The notes under the pieces are model-generated. The model saw nothing but the letters and a program-made list of their open reading frames with translations, ran no database searches and was not told the origin of the DNA. Source: Variovorax sp. OV700 (lineage in GTDB: Bacteria; Pseudomonadota; Gammaproteobacteria; Burkholderiales; Burkholderiaceae_C). From it: 64,000 nucleotides of DNA. Location: NCBI RefSeq assembly GCF_900099805.1, contig NZ_FNDR01000001.1, forward strand, positions 620,001-684,000, read 5' to 3'. Below, piece after piece: positions 1-9,049 of the stretch. The position numbers and the translations under genes are program-made. The number at the start of each line of letters is the position of its first letter. Position 1 is the first letter of the stretch.

Positions 1-1498
1 GCAGGTGATGGTCGAAGCCCGCCTTTGCGATGCGCTCCCTGTCGCCCCGCTGCCCCCAGCCAGTCAATGCGACGAGGAGGAGGCCGGCAAGCGCAGGATT
101 GGCGCGCAGCCTCATGGCCAGTTCACAGCCGTCCATGCCCGGCATGCCGATGTCCAGGATCGCGAGCCCGGGTGGCGGGCCATCGGCGATCATGCGCAAT
201 GCGGCGTCGCCGCTGTAGGCCACGCGAGTCGTTGCGCCGAGCGAGCGCAGCAGATCGCCGAGCGCATCGGCCGCATCCCGGTTGTCGTCGACGATCAGCA
301 CCGTGCCCTGCAACGATGACGGCCAGCCGCGAATGACGGGCAATGGGGCCTGGGGCACGCCCGCCTCGAGTTGCGTGAGCGGCAGGCGCACGCAGAACAT
401 TGCGCCGCGGCCGAGCCCGTCGCTTCTTGCCTCGACGCTGCCGCCATGGAGTTCGACCAGGCTCTTGACCAAGGTCAGCCCGATGCCCAGCCCGCCTTGC
501 GCCGCCTTGGAGGTGCCACTCACCTGCACGAACATCTCGAAGATCGACTTCAGCATCTCGGGTGCAATGCCAGTGCCGTTGTCCCACACTTCGACCACGG
601 CGCTGCGCCCTTCCTCGCGGAGAACGATGCGGATCTTTCCACCGGGCGCGGTGTACTTTGCGGCATTGTTGAGCAGGTTCGAAAAAACCTGCGTGAGGCG
701 AACGCCGTCGCCTCGCACCACCAGCGGCTGGCTGCACAGGTCCATGCTCAATGTGTGGCTGGAGCCTTCCAGCAAAGGCCGGCTCAGCTCGATGGCATCC
801 TTGATCACCGCTTCGAGCGCGACGGCTTCCATGCGCAGCTCGATCTTTCCGCGCGTGATGCGCGAGACCTCCATCAGGTCGTTCACGAGCCGCACCATGT
901 GCTCGATCTGCCGGCCCATGAGCTCGTAGTAGCGCAAGGCCTCCGAGTGCTCGTGCGGCTTGCGCATCAAGAGGGTCAGCGCGGTGCTCATCGGGGCGAG
1001 CGGGTTGCGCAGTTCATGCGCCAGCGTGGCAAGGAACTCGGTCTTTCGCTGGTCGGATTCGCGCAGGCCATCGAGCAGGCCGCGCAGCTGGTACTGCCGA
1101 TTGCGTGCCCGCAGCGCCGTGCGAACCGTGCTGATCAGCGACGCCACGCGCATCGGCCGTTCGATCACCGTGACGTTCGCGAGCCGGTCCATGGCCGCGG
1201 CGATGGCGGGCGAGTCGGCGCCCTGGCGGGCCAGAATGAGCACCGGCAGGTCGGACCAGGGGGGCTGCGAGCCCAGCGCTTCGGTCAACGCGGCTGCGGC
1301 CGGATCGGACAGCACTTCTTCCGCCAGCATGATGGCACCGGCACCTTCCTGGAGCCCACGCACCAGTTCGCACAGGTTTGGGCAGGTATGCACGGTGACC
1401 TGCGCACGTGCCAGCACGGCGCTCGCCATGAAAGCATCCCTGGAGGTCGCGGTGCGCAACAGGATGCGCTGCTCGACGGACGCGGGTAGCGAGCTCAC
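1..1498 (-). CDS. Hybrid sensor histidine kinase with C-terminal receiver (3' end cut by window)
   Basis: Read on the minus strand from a GTG at 1498, the frame stays open to the left edge (about 499 codons). The first ~130 residues look like a degenerate receiver or sensor region. An H-box (LAHELRNP, His near residue 161) follows, then an N-box region ending in the ATP-lid motif GGLGIGLTLVK. A true receiver domain comes last (VLIVDDN near residue 403, phospho-acceptor Asp in LDIGMPGMDG near 448), with its end outside the window. The GTG overlaps the stop of the upstream KaiC-like gene in a GTGA, so the two are probably translationally coupled. No transmembrane segment is visible, which suggests a cytoplasmic kinase that either senses an internal signal or is driven by the KaiC-like partner. 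The signal is unknown. Confidence 0.9.
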   Translation of the reverse strand, partial: MSSLPASVEQRILLRTATSRDAFMASAVLARAQVTVHTCPNLCELVRGLQEGAGAIMLAEEVLSDPAAAALTEALGSQPPWSDLPVLILARQGADSPAIAAAMDRLANVTVIERPMRVASLISTVRTALRARNRQYQLRGLLDGLRESDQRKTEFLATLAHELRNPLAPMSTALTLLMRKPHEHSEALRYYELMGRQIEHMVRLVNDLMEVSRITRGKIELRMEAVALEAVIKDAIELSRPLLEGSSHTLSMDLCSQPLVVRGDGVRLTQVFSNLLNNAAKYTAPGGKIRIVLREEGRSAVVEVWDNGTGIAPEMLKSIFEMFVQVSGTSKAAQGGLGIGLTLVKSLVELHGGSVEARSDGLGRGAMFCVRLPLTQLEAGVPQAPLPVIRGWPSSLQGTVLIVDDNRDAADALGDLLRSLGATTRVAYSGDAALRMIADGPPPGLAILDIGMPGMDGCELAMRLRANPALAGLLLVALTGWGQRGDRERIAKAGFDHHL

Positions 1499-3000
1499 GA
1501 TGCAGGCTGTACGCCGTCGATGGGAATTGGGATGGGAATGCCCGTCAGGATGCCTCTGAAATGGCGCAGCGGCTCGCCCACCCGCAGGCCCGTGGAGGTC
1601 ATGGAGAAATCGCGGATGGTCCGCTCGTGCGCACCGCCGCGCTTCTTCAGCACCGAGATCGCCTGGCGCACTTCGCCGTCGAGCTCGAAGTAGCGCAGCA
1701 GCACGACGGCGTCCGCCAGGTAGCTCGCATCCACGGGCGTCTGCATCTGCATGCCGATGAGGCCGTGCTGCGCACCCACCAGCAGCGTGGCAACGCCGGC
1801 CTGTCCGAGATAGGAAAGCAGCTCATGGAGCTGCGCGATCAGGAAGCGCTCGTCGGGCATGGCATTGAGATAGCCGTTGAGGCTGTCGATCACCACCACC
1901 GCCGCGCCCGATTCGACCACCGCCAGCCGGATCAGGTGCACGAACTCGCCCGGAGACAGCTCGGCAGGGTCGACCTGCCGCACCTTGATGCGGCCGGCTT
2001 CGATGTGCGGCGCCAGGTCCATGCCCATGCTTTCGCAACGCGTCCGCAGCGTAGTAATGCTCTCGTCGAAGATGAAGAGGGCAGCGCATTCGCCGCGCTG
2101 TGCCGCGGCCAGCGCAAACTGAACCGCGACCGTCGATTTGCCGGTGCCCGGCGCACCGACGAACAGCGTGCTCGTGCCCCGCTCGATGCCGCCGCCCAGC
2201 AAGGCATCGAGTGAATCGATACCGCTGGGAATTCGCACCTGTGTCAGGGCCGATGCATGTTCTGCCGCCACCAGGCGAGGGAATACGCGCAGTCCGCCGC
2301 GCTCGATGCGGTAGTCGTGATAGCCACCCCGAAACTGCTGGCCCCGGTATTTGGTGACGATGAGCCGGCGCCGCGCGGCGCCGTAGTCGGAGCTGATCTG
2401 CTCCAGCCGCAATACGGCGTGGGCAATGCTCTGCACCTGCAGGTCGTGCTTCATGGCGGTCATGTCGTCGAGCAACAGCACGGTGCACTGGCGGCCCGCA
2501 AAGAACTGCTTGAGCGCAAGAATCTGGCGCCTGTAGCGCAGCGAACTGCCGGCCAGGAGGCGCAGCTCGGAGAGCGAATCGAACACCACCCGCGACGGCT
2601 TGAGCACGTCCACGTCCGAAAGGATCTTCAACGTCGTCTCGCCGAGCTCGACCTCGGAGGGATGGAACATCGTGTACTGCTCGTCGGGTTCGAGCGCGGC
2701 TTCCGTCGGAAGCATCTCGCGCACTTCGATGCCACCGAGGTCCCATCCATGGGAATGCGCCACGCCGCGCAGTTCTCGTCCCGTTTCCGAAAGGGTGACG
2801 TAGAGCACCGATTCGCCCCGCTTCGCCCCTTCGATCAGGAATTGGAGCGCAATGGTGGTCTTGCCAGCGCCGGGCGTACCTTCGACGAGGTAGAGGCGGT
2901 TGGACGTGAGCCCGCCGCCAAGAACATCGTCGAGCCCCGGAACGCCCACCTGCATCAAGCTTTCCTGCATGGCCGACCCGGCCGCGCCGTCAAGTTTCAT
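1495..3000 (-). CDS. KaiC-like circadian-clock family ATPase with two RecA domains
   Basis: 501 residues with two tandem KaiC/RecA-type ATPase domains. The first has Walker A GTPGAGKTT at residues 41-49; the second has GAPGTGKST near residue 285. Each is followed by a hydrophobic Walker B strand. The start at 3000 is preferred over an in-frame ATG 18 codons upstream because GGAGGAAG precedes it at good spacing. Non-cyanobacterial KaiC homologues of this size often sit next to hybrid histidine kinases and are thought to serve signalling rather than timekeeping. The GTGA overlap with the kinase gene downstream supports that here. KaiA and KaiB are absent. The ATPase call is firm; the physiological role is unknown. 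Confidence 0.88.
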   Translation of the reverse strand: MKLDGAAGSAMQESLMQVGVPGLDDVLGGGLTSNRLYLVEGTPGAGKTTIALQFLIEGAKRGESVLYVTLSETGRELRGVAHSHGWDLGGIEVREMLPTEAALEPDEQYTMFHPSEVELGETTLKILSDVDVLKPSRVVFDSLSELRLLAGSSLRYRRQILALKQFFAGRQCTVLLLDDMTAMKHDLQVQSIAHAVLRLEQISSDYGAARRRLIVTKYRGQQFRGGYHDYRIERGGLRVFPRLVAAEHASALTQVRIPSGIDSLDALLGGGIERGTSTLFVGAPGTGKSTVAVQFALAAAQRGECAALFIFDESITTLRTRCESMGMDLAPHIEAGRIKVRQVDPAELSPGEFVHLIRLAVVESGAAVVVIDSLNGYLNAMPDERFLIAQLHELLSYLGQAGVATLLVGAQHGLIGMQMQTPVDASYLADAVVLLRYFELDGEVRQAISVLKKRGGAHERTIRDFSMTSTGLRVGEPLRHFRGILTGIPIPIPIDGVQPAS

Positions 3001-3185
3001 TTCTTCCTCCGTCGTACGGGCAGGCGATCTTTTCTGCCCTCTTCTCCCCGCCAACCGCGGCGGAAAGCGGCTCCGCAGGCCAAGCCGCCACTGCCATCCG
3101 AGGGTTCTAGCAAGGCAGCGTGGCGGCGGTTGTAGGGAATCGCCGTTCTTCGCGAGAAGACAAAGCCACTGCGCCGAGTTGCGGA

Positions 3186-3368
3186 TCAGGATTTGTCGGG
3201 CGTCTTGCGCTCGGCGTCGCCACGGTCCTCGAGCTTCTTGTTCTCGACCTTTTTCATCATTGCCTCGCCGTCGGGGTCGGTTCCGTCCGTGGGCACGGAC
3301 TCTTCCTGGGTGATTTCAGGTTCGTCGGGGGAATGTTTGGGGCGCGGCGATGGCGATGGCGTGTTCAT
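3186..3368 (-). CDS. Small acidic, proline-rich hypothetical protein
   Basis: A 60-residue reading frame, very polar and rich in Pro, Glu, Asp and Lys, with no hydrophobic segment; it is probably intrinsically disordered. AGGAG lies about 9 bases before the ATG, which supports translation. It sits alone between the KaiC-like ATPase gene and the cation exporter gene, in the same direction as both. I recognise no family. Confidence 0.6.
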   Translation of the reverse strand: MNTPSPSPRPKHSPDEPEITQEESVPTDGTDPDGEAMMKKVENKKLEDRGDAERKTPDKS

Positions 3369-3470
3369 TTGGCAATCTCCTGAGTGGCTTCCAATGGTGG
3401 TGCGGGCGCCACCGCGGACGCTCGGGCAAAGACGGATGTTGGGGTAAGCAAAGACCGACGGCCAGGCCCG

Positions 3471-4397
3471 CTAGGAAGCCTGCACCACCGCGCCCACCGG
3501 CGACTCGCTCGCCTCGATGAAGAGCCGCCTGATCATCGGAAACCGCGCGCGCACCTGCTGCTCGATCGCGGAGATGGCGTCGGCCGCATCGCCGGTGGCC
3601 GTGCCATCCTTGAAATTCACATCGACGATGACCAGGACGTCATCGGGGCCGATGTACATCGACAGCACGCGGCCGACCTCGCTGACGCTGGGCTGCTCCA
3701 TTGCCAGGCTGCGGATGGCGCGCGCGGTCTCGGGCCGAATGCCTTCGCCGATGAGAAGCCCGCGCGCCTGGCTGATCAGCAGCACCGCCACGCCCGCCAA
3801 GAGGAGCCCGATCACCACCGACGCGGCGCCGTCGAGCGCCGGCAAGTCGAGCCGGTGGCTGAAGTAGATGCCCAGCGCCGCCACGACCAGCCCCAGCAAC
3901 GCGGCCGAGTCCTCGGCCAGCACGGTGTACGTGGTGGGATCCTTGCTCTGCTCGAGTGCGCGCCAGAAAGGCGCGCCGCGCGACTGGGCGCGGAACTGCC
4001 GCAGCGCAACCAGGAAACTCGCGCCCTCGAACAGCACGGCCAGGCCCAGCACCACGTAGTTCCAGGTCGGATCCCGCATCGGCTCCGGGTGGCGGATGTG
4101 CTGGACGCCTTCGTAGAACGACACGCCGCCGCCCAGGCCGAAGATCAGCACCGCGACGATCAGGCTCCAGAAGTACAGCTCCTTGCCGTGGCCGAAGGGG
4201 TGCTCGACGGTCGGAGGGCGCCGGCTCAGGCGGATGCCCACCAGCAGCAACACGCCGTTGAAGGTGTCGACCGCCGAGTGAATACCTTCGGACAGCATGG
4301 CCGAACTGCCGGTGATGCCGGCCACCACGAACTTGGTCGCGGCAATGGCCACGTTGGCCGCAATGGCGCCGTAGATCGCAAGCTTCGACTCAGCCAT
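3471..4397 (-). CDS. Cation diffusion facilitator (CDF) family transporter
   Basis: 308 residues with the CDF architecture of about six membrane helices followed by a cytoplasmic domain. The TM2 metal motif HSAVD places His40 and Asp44 four apart, as in the family's metal site. HPFGHGKELYF follows in the next loop, a CDF hallmark. The C-terminal ~90 residues form the typical soluble domain (VDVNFKDGT, FPMIRRLFIEAS). CDF proteins export divalent cations such as Zn, Co, Fe or Mn in exchange for protons across the inner membrane. The metal cannot be told from sequence alone. The second intramembrane motif reads EDSAA instead of a clean HxxxD, which points away from the classic zinc exporters. 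Confidence 0.9.
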   Translation of the reverse strand: MAESKLAIYGAIAANVAIAATKFVVAGITGSSAMLSEGIHSAVDTFNGVLLLVGIRLSRRPPTVEHPFGHGKELYFWSLIVAVLIFGLGGGVSFYEGVQHIRHPEPMRDPTWNYVVLGLAVLFEGASFLVALRQFRAQSRGAPFWRALEQSKDPTTYTVLAEDSAALLGLVVAALGIYFSHRLDLPALDGAASVVIGLLLAGVAVLLISQARGLLIGEGIRPETARAIRSLAMEQPSVSEVGRVLSMYIGPDDVLVIVDVNFKDGTATGDAADAISAIEQQVRARFPMIRRLFIEASESPVGAVVQAS

Positions 4398-4440
4398 TCA
4401 GCGCGTGCGGCCGGAGGCCTGCTCCCTCGCGCTTCCAGCT

Positions 4441-4620
4441 TCAGGGAAGGCCAAAGTAGACGCGCAGATCGTCCTTGATGGTGCCGGCGGACGCGACGGC
4501 CATGCGCAGCCGCGCCTCGCTGACGCCGAACCACTTTGTCCAGTAGTCGACCTCTTTCAGGTCGGTGATGTCGATTCGCTCGTCGTTCTGCGGAACGCGG
4601 ATCTCCATGTCGTCCGGCAT
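4441..4620 (-). CDS. DUF3606 domain small protein
   Basis: 59 residues from the ATG at 4620, preceded by GGAG at suitable spacing. A longer in-frame start at 4707 has no such site and would add residues unlike the family. The core (DERIDI, a Trp-rich EVDYWTKWFGVS and a TIKDDLRVYFG end) matches DUF3606, short proteins with a single helix-turn-helix-like fold, widespread in Proteobacteria and of unknown function. It lies between the CDF gene and the LysR gene with no clear operon link. Confidence 0.75.
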   Translation of the reverse strand: MPDDMEIRVPQNDERIDITDLKEVDYWTKWFGVSEARLRMAVASAGTIKDDLRVYFGLP

Positions 4621-4727
4621 CGGGATCTCCAAGTGGTTGGGAGACAGCAGTTTGGCAGCCCGAAAATACCGCCGGGCCGGACGAATGCCATCGTCGATGC
4701 AGGACAATTTCTACACGCACCCTCCCG

Positions 4728-5681
4728 CTACTCCGCGCGGGCAGCTTTCGGCCTGGCATGCACCAGCTCCAGAAAATGCTCCGCGGGCTTGGTCAGCGGG
4801 CGGTCCTTGCGCACCAGGCTGCCGTAGGCCTCGAGCTTCTGGCGGATGCGGTAGTGCACGATGTGAAGCAGCCCGTGCTCGGCGTCGCGGCGCGCCATCG
4901 CCTCAGGGACCACCGCGATCATCTGCGAACGGCGGATCAGGTTGATGGTGGTCAGGATGGAGCCGGTCTCGATCAGCCCCTTGGGCAGCGTCGCGTGATG
5001 ATCGCGAAACTCGTGTTCGATCAGATCGCGCATCGGGCTGCCGGCCGGCTGCAGTATCCAGGGGTAGTCCAGCAGCATCTCGAACTCCACCTTGCGCTTG
5101 CGCGCCAGCGGATGGTCGTTGCCGACCACCACCGCAAGCCCCTCGTCCTCGATGGCCCTGAACACGCAGTCGAAGCCCGGCTGGCTGACCAGCCGGCCGA
5201 TCACCACTTCGAGAACGCCCTCGCGCAGCTGCGCCAGCAGGCGGTCGCTGGTGTCGACCGCAATCTCTACCGACAGCAGCGGAAACAGCGCCTTCAGGCC
5301 GAGCAGCGCCTCGGTCAGGTGTCCGGGCGAGGCGGCCATGATGCTGCCGACGGAGAACTTGCCAGCGCTGCCGAGCCGCAGTTCGCCGAGTTCGCGGTTC
5401 AGCGCCTCCATGCTGCCGCGAATGCTGCGGAAATAACCGGTCACGCGCTCGCCAGCCGGGTTGAGCTGCAGGCCCCGGCCGACGCGGTCGAACAGCGACT
5501 GGCCGAGCGCGCTTTCGAGTTCATGAAGCATCTTGGTGGCCGCCGGCTGCGTCAAGCCGAGCTGCCCCGCCGCGGCGCGCAGGGTGCGCCGGTCCTCAAT
5601 GGCCAGGATGAGGGCGATCTGCCGCATGCGCAGCCGGTTGAGCAGTTGGGGCGTGGTGTCCTGCTTGTCGATGGAGCCCAT
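4728..5681 (-). CDS. LysR-family regulator of the divergent acid-sugar operon
   Basis: 317 residues. The N-terminal winged helix-turn-helix covers about residues 18-76 (LRAAAGQLGLTQPAATKML recognition region) and is followed by a LysR substrate-binding domain. The HTH sequence and overall length resemble the GbpR/CbbR-like branch that controls sugar and sugar-acid genes. The start at 5681 has a strong GGAGGTGATC site seven bases upstream. It is transcribed away from the Bug-pdxA-enolase operon at 5793, the usual LysR layout, with a 12-bp palindrome in the shared intergenic region. The effector is probably the acid taken up by the neighbouring receptor (inference). Confidence 0.92.
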   Translation of the reverse strand: MGSIDKQDTTPQLLNRLRMRQIALILAIEDRRTLRAAAGQLGLTQPAATKMLHELESALGQSLFDRVGRGLQLNPAGERVTGYFRSIRGSMEALNRELGELRLGSAGKFSVGSIMAASPGHLTEALLGLKALFPLLSVEIAVDTSDRLLAQLREGVLEVVIGRLVSQPGFDCVFRAIEDEGLAVVVGNDHPLARKRKVEFEMLLDYPWILQPAGSPMRDLIEHEFRDHHATLPKGLIETGSILTTINLIRRSQMIAVVPEAMARRDAEHGLLHIVHYRIRQKLEAYGSLVRKDRPLTKPAEHFLELVHARPKAARAE

Positions 5682-5701
5682 TGTTTGATCACCTCCAGTT
5701 A

Positions 5702-5713
5702 TTGATCGATCAA
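5702..5713. promoter_or_regulatory. 12-bp perfect palindrome, candidate LysR operator
   Basis: TTGATCGATCAA lies in the 111-bp divergent region between the LysR gene and the Bug receptor gene. Further GATC-containing half-sites flank it at 5686-5690 and about 5731. Placement and dyad symmetry fit a LysR binding site, but this is unproven. Confidence 0.4.
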
Positions 5714-5792
5714 GAGCTTTCAGTTTACGAGGATCAATCGGCTGCCTACGATTGGCCCCGAGGATTTTGGAAAAACAGTCGGAGACAAGCAG

Positions 5793-6758
5793 ATGAAACG
5801 AACGCTCATGGCGGCCACGGCCGCGGGGCTGCTGGCACTTGGCGCCGGCGCCACACAGGCCCAGGACTGGCCCACTCGCCCCATCAAGATTTATGTCGGT
5901 TCGGCGCCGGGCGGCGGCACCGATGCCATGGCCCGCGCTGTGGCCGACCGGCTCGGACCGCTGCTCAAGCAACCGGTGGTGGTCGACAACCGGCCCGGCG
6001 CATCGAACACGCTCGCGGCCGACGCAACAGCCAAGTCCACCGACGGCTACACGATGGTGATGGGCGTGGTCACGGCGCATGCGATTGCGCCGCACCTGCT
6101 CAAGCTCAACTACGACAGCAACCGCGACCTGGTGCCGGTGGCTTTCGTCGGCGCGGTACCCAACGTGCTGGTGGTGAGCAACAGCCTGCCGGCCGACTCG
6201 GTGCAGGGGCTGGTCAAGCTCGCGAAGCAGGAGCCGGGCAAGCTCAACTACGCAACCAGCGGCGCGGGCAGCACGCAGCACATCGCGGCCGAGATGTTCA
6301 AGGATGCGGCCGGCGTCAACCTCGTCCACGTGCCGTACAAGGGCAGCGGCCCCGCGCTGATCGACCTCGTCGGCGGCCAGGTGCAGCTGAGCTTCGACAC
6401 CATGCCGTCGGTGATCGGGCAGATCCGGAACAACAAGGTCCGCGCGCTGGCCGTGACCACGCCAAAGCGCAACCCGCAACTGCCCAACGTGCCAACGCTG
6501 GCCGAGGCCGGCGTGCCCGGCATCGAGATGAGCGCCTGGTACGGCATCTACATGCCGGCCGCAACGCCCAAGGCGGTGCAGGACAAGGTGCACGACGCCG
6601 TGAACCAGGTGCTTGCCATGCCCGAAACCAAGACCCGCCTCGACGCCATCGGCGCCGAGATCACGCCGATGACCCAGGCGCAGTTCGCGCAATTCCATGC
6701 CGCCGAATACAAGCGCTTTGGCGAGGTCATCAAGAAGAACCACATCAAGCTGGACTAG
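5793..6758 (+). CDS. Bug/TctC-family periplasmic solute receptor
   Basis: 321 residues. A Sec signal peptide (MKRTLMAATAAGLLALG, cleavage after ATQAQ) precedes a TctC-type binding protein starting DWPTRPIKIYVG. Family hallmarks are SAPGGGTDAMAR, VVVDNRPGA near residue 65, and the HVPYKGSGPAL ligand-loop motif. GGAGA precedes the ATG. Bug proteins capture organic acids in the periplasm, usually for a TctAB-type permease; no tctA/tctB is nearby, as is common for the expanded Bug sets of Burkholderiales. It heads an operon with a PdxA-like dehydrogenase and an enolase-superfamily dehydratase, so the ligand is plausibly a sugar acid. Confidence 0.92.
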   Translation: MKRTLMAATAAGLLALGAGATQAQDWPTRPIKIYVGSAPGGGTDAMARAVADRLGPLLKQPVVVDNRPGASNTLAADATAKSTDGYTMVMGVVTAHAIAPHLLKLNYDSNRDLVPVAFVGAVPNVLVVSNSLPADSVQGLVKLAKQEPGKLNYATSGAGSTQHIAAEMFKDAAGVNLVHVPYKGSGPALIDLVGGQVQLSFDTMPSVIGQIRNNKVRALAVTTPKRNPQLPNVPTLAEAGVPGIEMSAWYGIYMPAATPKAVQDKVHDAVNQVLAMPETKTRLDAIGAEITPMTQAQFAQFHAAEYKRFGEVIKKNHIKLD

Positions 6759-6768
6759 GCATCTCTCG

Positions 6769-7818
6769 ATGAACATGCAAGCCCTCCCCGTCGTCGCCCT
6801 CACCCTGGGCGACCCCGCCGGCATCGGCGCCGAACTGATCGCGCGGCTGCTGGCCCGGCCCGACGCCACCGCGGACGCGAACATCGTGCTGATCGGCGAC
6901 CGCTGGCTGTGGGAAGACGGCCAGCGCATCGCCGGCGTCTCCGTCGGCACCGACGAGGTGAAGACACTGGCAGAAGTGCGGAGCCGCGCGAGCACGGCGC
7001 GTCCGGCCTTCCTGGCGGTGCAGAGCATCGATCCGGCGCTGGTGCAGCGCGGCCAGGCCGCTGCACCGGGCGGGCGCGCGGTGCTGAAAGTGCTCGACCA
7101 GTGCATGGACGCGACGCTGGCCGGCGAGGTCGATGCGATCTGCTTTGCGCCGCTCAACAAGCAGGCCATGAAGATCGGCGGCATGCAGCATGAAGACGAG
7201 CTGCACCACTTTGCGGAGCACCTGGGCGTGACCGGCTACTTCTGCGAGTTCAACACGCTCGGCGAGCTCTGGACCTCGCGCATCTCGTCGCACGTGCCGC
7301 TGAAGGACGTGGCTGGTTACCTGAGCGTGGAGCGCATCGAGCATGCGGCCGAACTGATCTACCGTTCGCTTCTGGCCAACGGCGTGGCCGAGCCCAAGGT
7401 CGCGATCGCGGCCTTCAATCCGCACGGCGGCGACGGCGGTGTGTGCGGGCGCGAAGAGGTCGAGATCATCGAGCCGGCGGTCAAGGCTCTGCAGGCACGC
7501 AGCTGGCCCACCGCGTCTCCTTTCCATGGCCCGTTCCCGGCGGACACCATCTTTCTGAAAGCCCAGGCCGGGGAGTACCAGGCGATCGTGACCATGTACC
7601 ACGACCAGGGCCAGATCGCGATCAAGCTGCTGGGCTTCAGCCGCGGCGTCACGGTGCAGGGCGGGCTGCCGATTCCTATCACCACGCCCGCGCACGGCAC
7701 CGCCTATGACATCGCAGGCCAGGGCAAGGCCAGCGCCGAAGCCATGTGGCAGGCGTTCCGGATTGCCAGCCGCATGGGGGCCACGCGCATTCTCGGCAAG
7801 ACCGCGACCCCGGCCTGA
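6769..7818 (+). CDS. PdxA-family 4-phospho-hydroxyacid dehydrogenase, probably catabolic
   Basis: 349 residues beginning ten bases after the Bug stop. TLGDPAGIGAELIARLL near the N-terminus, the metal-site region around AFNPHGGDGG, and a C-terminal MYHDQGQIAIK with TTPAHGTAYDIAGQGKA are PdxA signatures. PdxA itself oxidises 4-phosphohydroxy-L-threonine in vitamin B6 synthesis. Here the gene lies inside a sugar-acid operon, so it more likely resembles PdxA2, which oxidises four-carbon acid-sugar phosphates such as D-threonate or D-erythronate 4-phosphate. No DUF1537 kinase gene is adjacent, which leaves the phosphorylated substrate unexplained. A second ATG two codons in is also possible. Confidence 0.85.
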   Translation: MNMQALPVVALTLGDPAGIGAELIARLLARPDATADANIVLIGDRWLWEDGQRIAGVSVGTDEVKTLAEVRSRASTARPAFLAVQSIDPALVQRGQAAAPGGRAVLKVLDQCMDATLAGEVDAICFAPLNKQAMKIGGMQHEDELHHFAEHLGVTGYFCEFNTLGELWTSRISSHVPLKDVAGYLSVERIEHAAELIYRSLLANGVAEPKVAIAAFNPHGGDGGVCGREEVEIIEPAVKALQARSWPTASPFHGPFPADTIFLKAQAGEYQAIVTMYHDQGQIAIKLLGFSRGVTVQGGLPIPITTPAHGTAYDIAGQGKASAEAMWQAFRIASRMGATRILGKTATPA

Positions 7819-7863
7819 GCCACACATCCAACACCTACCTCCTACCTTAGAAAGATCGAGAAG

Positions 7864-9036
7864 ATGAAGATCAAATCCGTGCGCGCCCGAGTCTTCGAAT
7901 GGAAGGGCAAGACCGTTCCTCCGCAGGGCAACTTCTGCTCCAACGCAATGGACCTGCTGTACGCACCGCAGGAAACCATGAGCACCTTCCGCTTCCATTC
8001 GTGGACCGTGGTCGAGATCGAGACCGACGACGGCATCGTGGGCCTGGGCAACGTGGCGCTCGCGCCGGCCATCGCCAAGGCCATCATCGACCAGTACCTG
8101 GCGCCGCTGGTCATCGGCCAGGACCCGTGGGACTACGAGTACCTGTGGCAACGCATGTACCGCACCACGCACGCCTGGGGCCGAAAGGGCGTGACGATGG
8201 CCGCCATCTCGGCGGTCGATCTCGCGATCTGGGACATCCTGGGCAAGTCGGTCAACAAGCCGGTGTTCAAGCTGCTCGGCGGCCGCACCAAGGAAAAGAT
8301 TCCCTGCTATTACTCGAAGCTGTACCGCACTGACCTGAAGGAAATGCAGGCCGAGGCGCAGAAGTTCCTGGACCAGGGCTTCACCGCTTTCAAGATGCGC
8401 TTCGGCTACGGCCCGGCGCACCTGCAGAAGGGCGTGGCGGAAAACCTGAAGTCGGTCGAGGCGGTGCGCGAAGTCATCGGCTACGACAACGACCTGATGC
8501 TCGAGTGCTACATGGGCTGGAACGTCGAGTACGCCAAGCGCATGCTGCCCAAGCTCGAAAAATTCCAGCCGCGCTGGCTCGAGGAGCCGGTGATCGCCGA
8601 CGACATCGACGGCTATGCCGAGCTGAACCAGCTGACCAGCATTCCGATCTCGGGCGGCGAGCACGAGTTCTCGCTCTACGGATTCAAGCAGCTGCTGGAT
8701 CGCAAGGCCGTGTCGGTGGTGCAGTACGACACCAACCGCGTGGGCGGCATCACGGCGGCGCACAAGATCAACGCGCTGTGCGAGGCCTACAGCGTGCCGG
8801 TCATTCCGCATGCGGGCCAGATGCACAACTACCACCTGACGATGAGCACGCTGGCTTCGCCGATGAGCGAGTACTTCCCGATGCACGACGTCGAAGTGGG
8901 CAACGAGCTGTTCTATTACATCTTCGACGGCGAGCCGGTGGCCGAGAACGGGTTCGTGCAGCTCGACGACAACAAGCCGGGCCTGGGCCTCACGCTGAAG
9001 ACCGAGCACCTCAAGGACTTCAACATCGTCGAGTGA
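7864..9036 (+). CDS. Enolase-superfamily sugar-acid dehydratase (rhamnonate dehydratase-like)
   Basis: 390 residues of the mandelate racemase/muconate-lactonizing group. The capping domain is followed by the barrel with metal ligands in [13 protein letters not shown] and ISGGEHEF, and a catalytic His in [12 protein letters not shown]. The KMRFGYGP stretch and GEHEF spacing resemble L-rhamnonate/L-fuconate-type acid-sugar dehydratases, which remove water from an aldonic acid to give a 2-keto-3-deoxy acid. The gene is 45 bases after the PdxA-like gene and 13 bases before the uxaA-like fragment, all one operon. The fold call is firm; the substrate is inferred. Confidence 0.88.
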   Translation: MKIKSVRARVFEWKGKTVPPQGNFCSNAMDLLYAPQETMSTFRFHSWTVVEIETDDGIVGLGNVALAPAIAKAIIDQYLAPLVIGQDPWDYEYLWQRMYRTTHAWGRKGVTMAAISAVDLAIWDILGKSVNKPVFKLLGGRTKEKIPCYYSKLYRTDLKEMQAEAQKFLDQGFTAFKMRFGYGPAHLQKGVAENLKSVEAVREVIGYDNDLMLECYMGWNVEYAKRMLPKLEKFQPRWLEEPVIADDIDGYAELNQLTSIPISGGEHEFSLYGFKQLLDRKAVSVVQYDTNRVGGITAAHKINALCEAYSVPVIPHAGQMHNYHLTMSTLASPMSEYFPMHDVEVGNELFYYIFDGEPVAENGFVQLDDNKPGLGLTLKTEHLKDFNIVE

Positions 9037-9049
9037 CGGTGCAACAGCC

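Noticed and set aside
371-1489. Plus-strand open frame of 372 codons
   Set aside because: Antisense to the hybrid kinase, which has clear H, N, G and receiver motifs in the other direction.
4728-7184. An 818-codon minus-strand open frame containing the LysR gene and extending across the Bug and pdxA-like genes
   Set aside because: Only the part up to 5681 has LysR homology and a ribosome site. The rest is antisense to well-supported plus-strand genes and arises from GC-rich codon bias.
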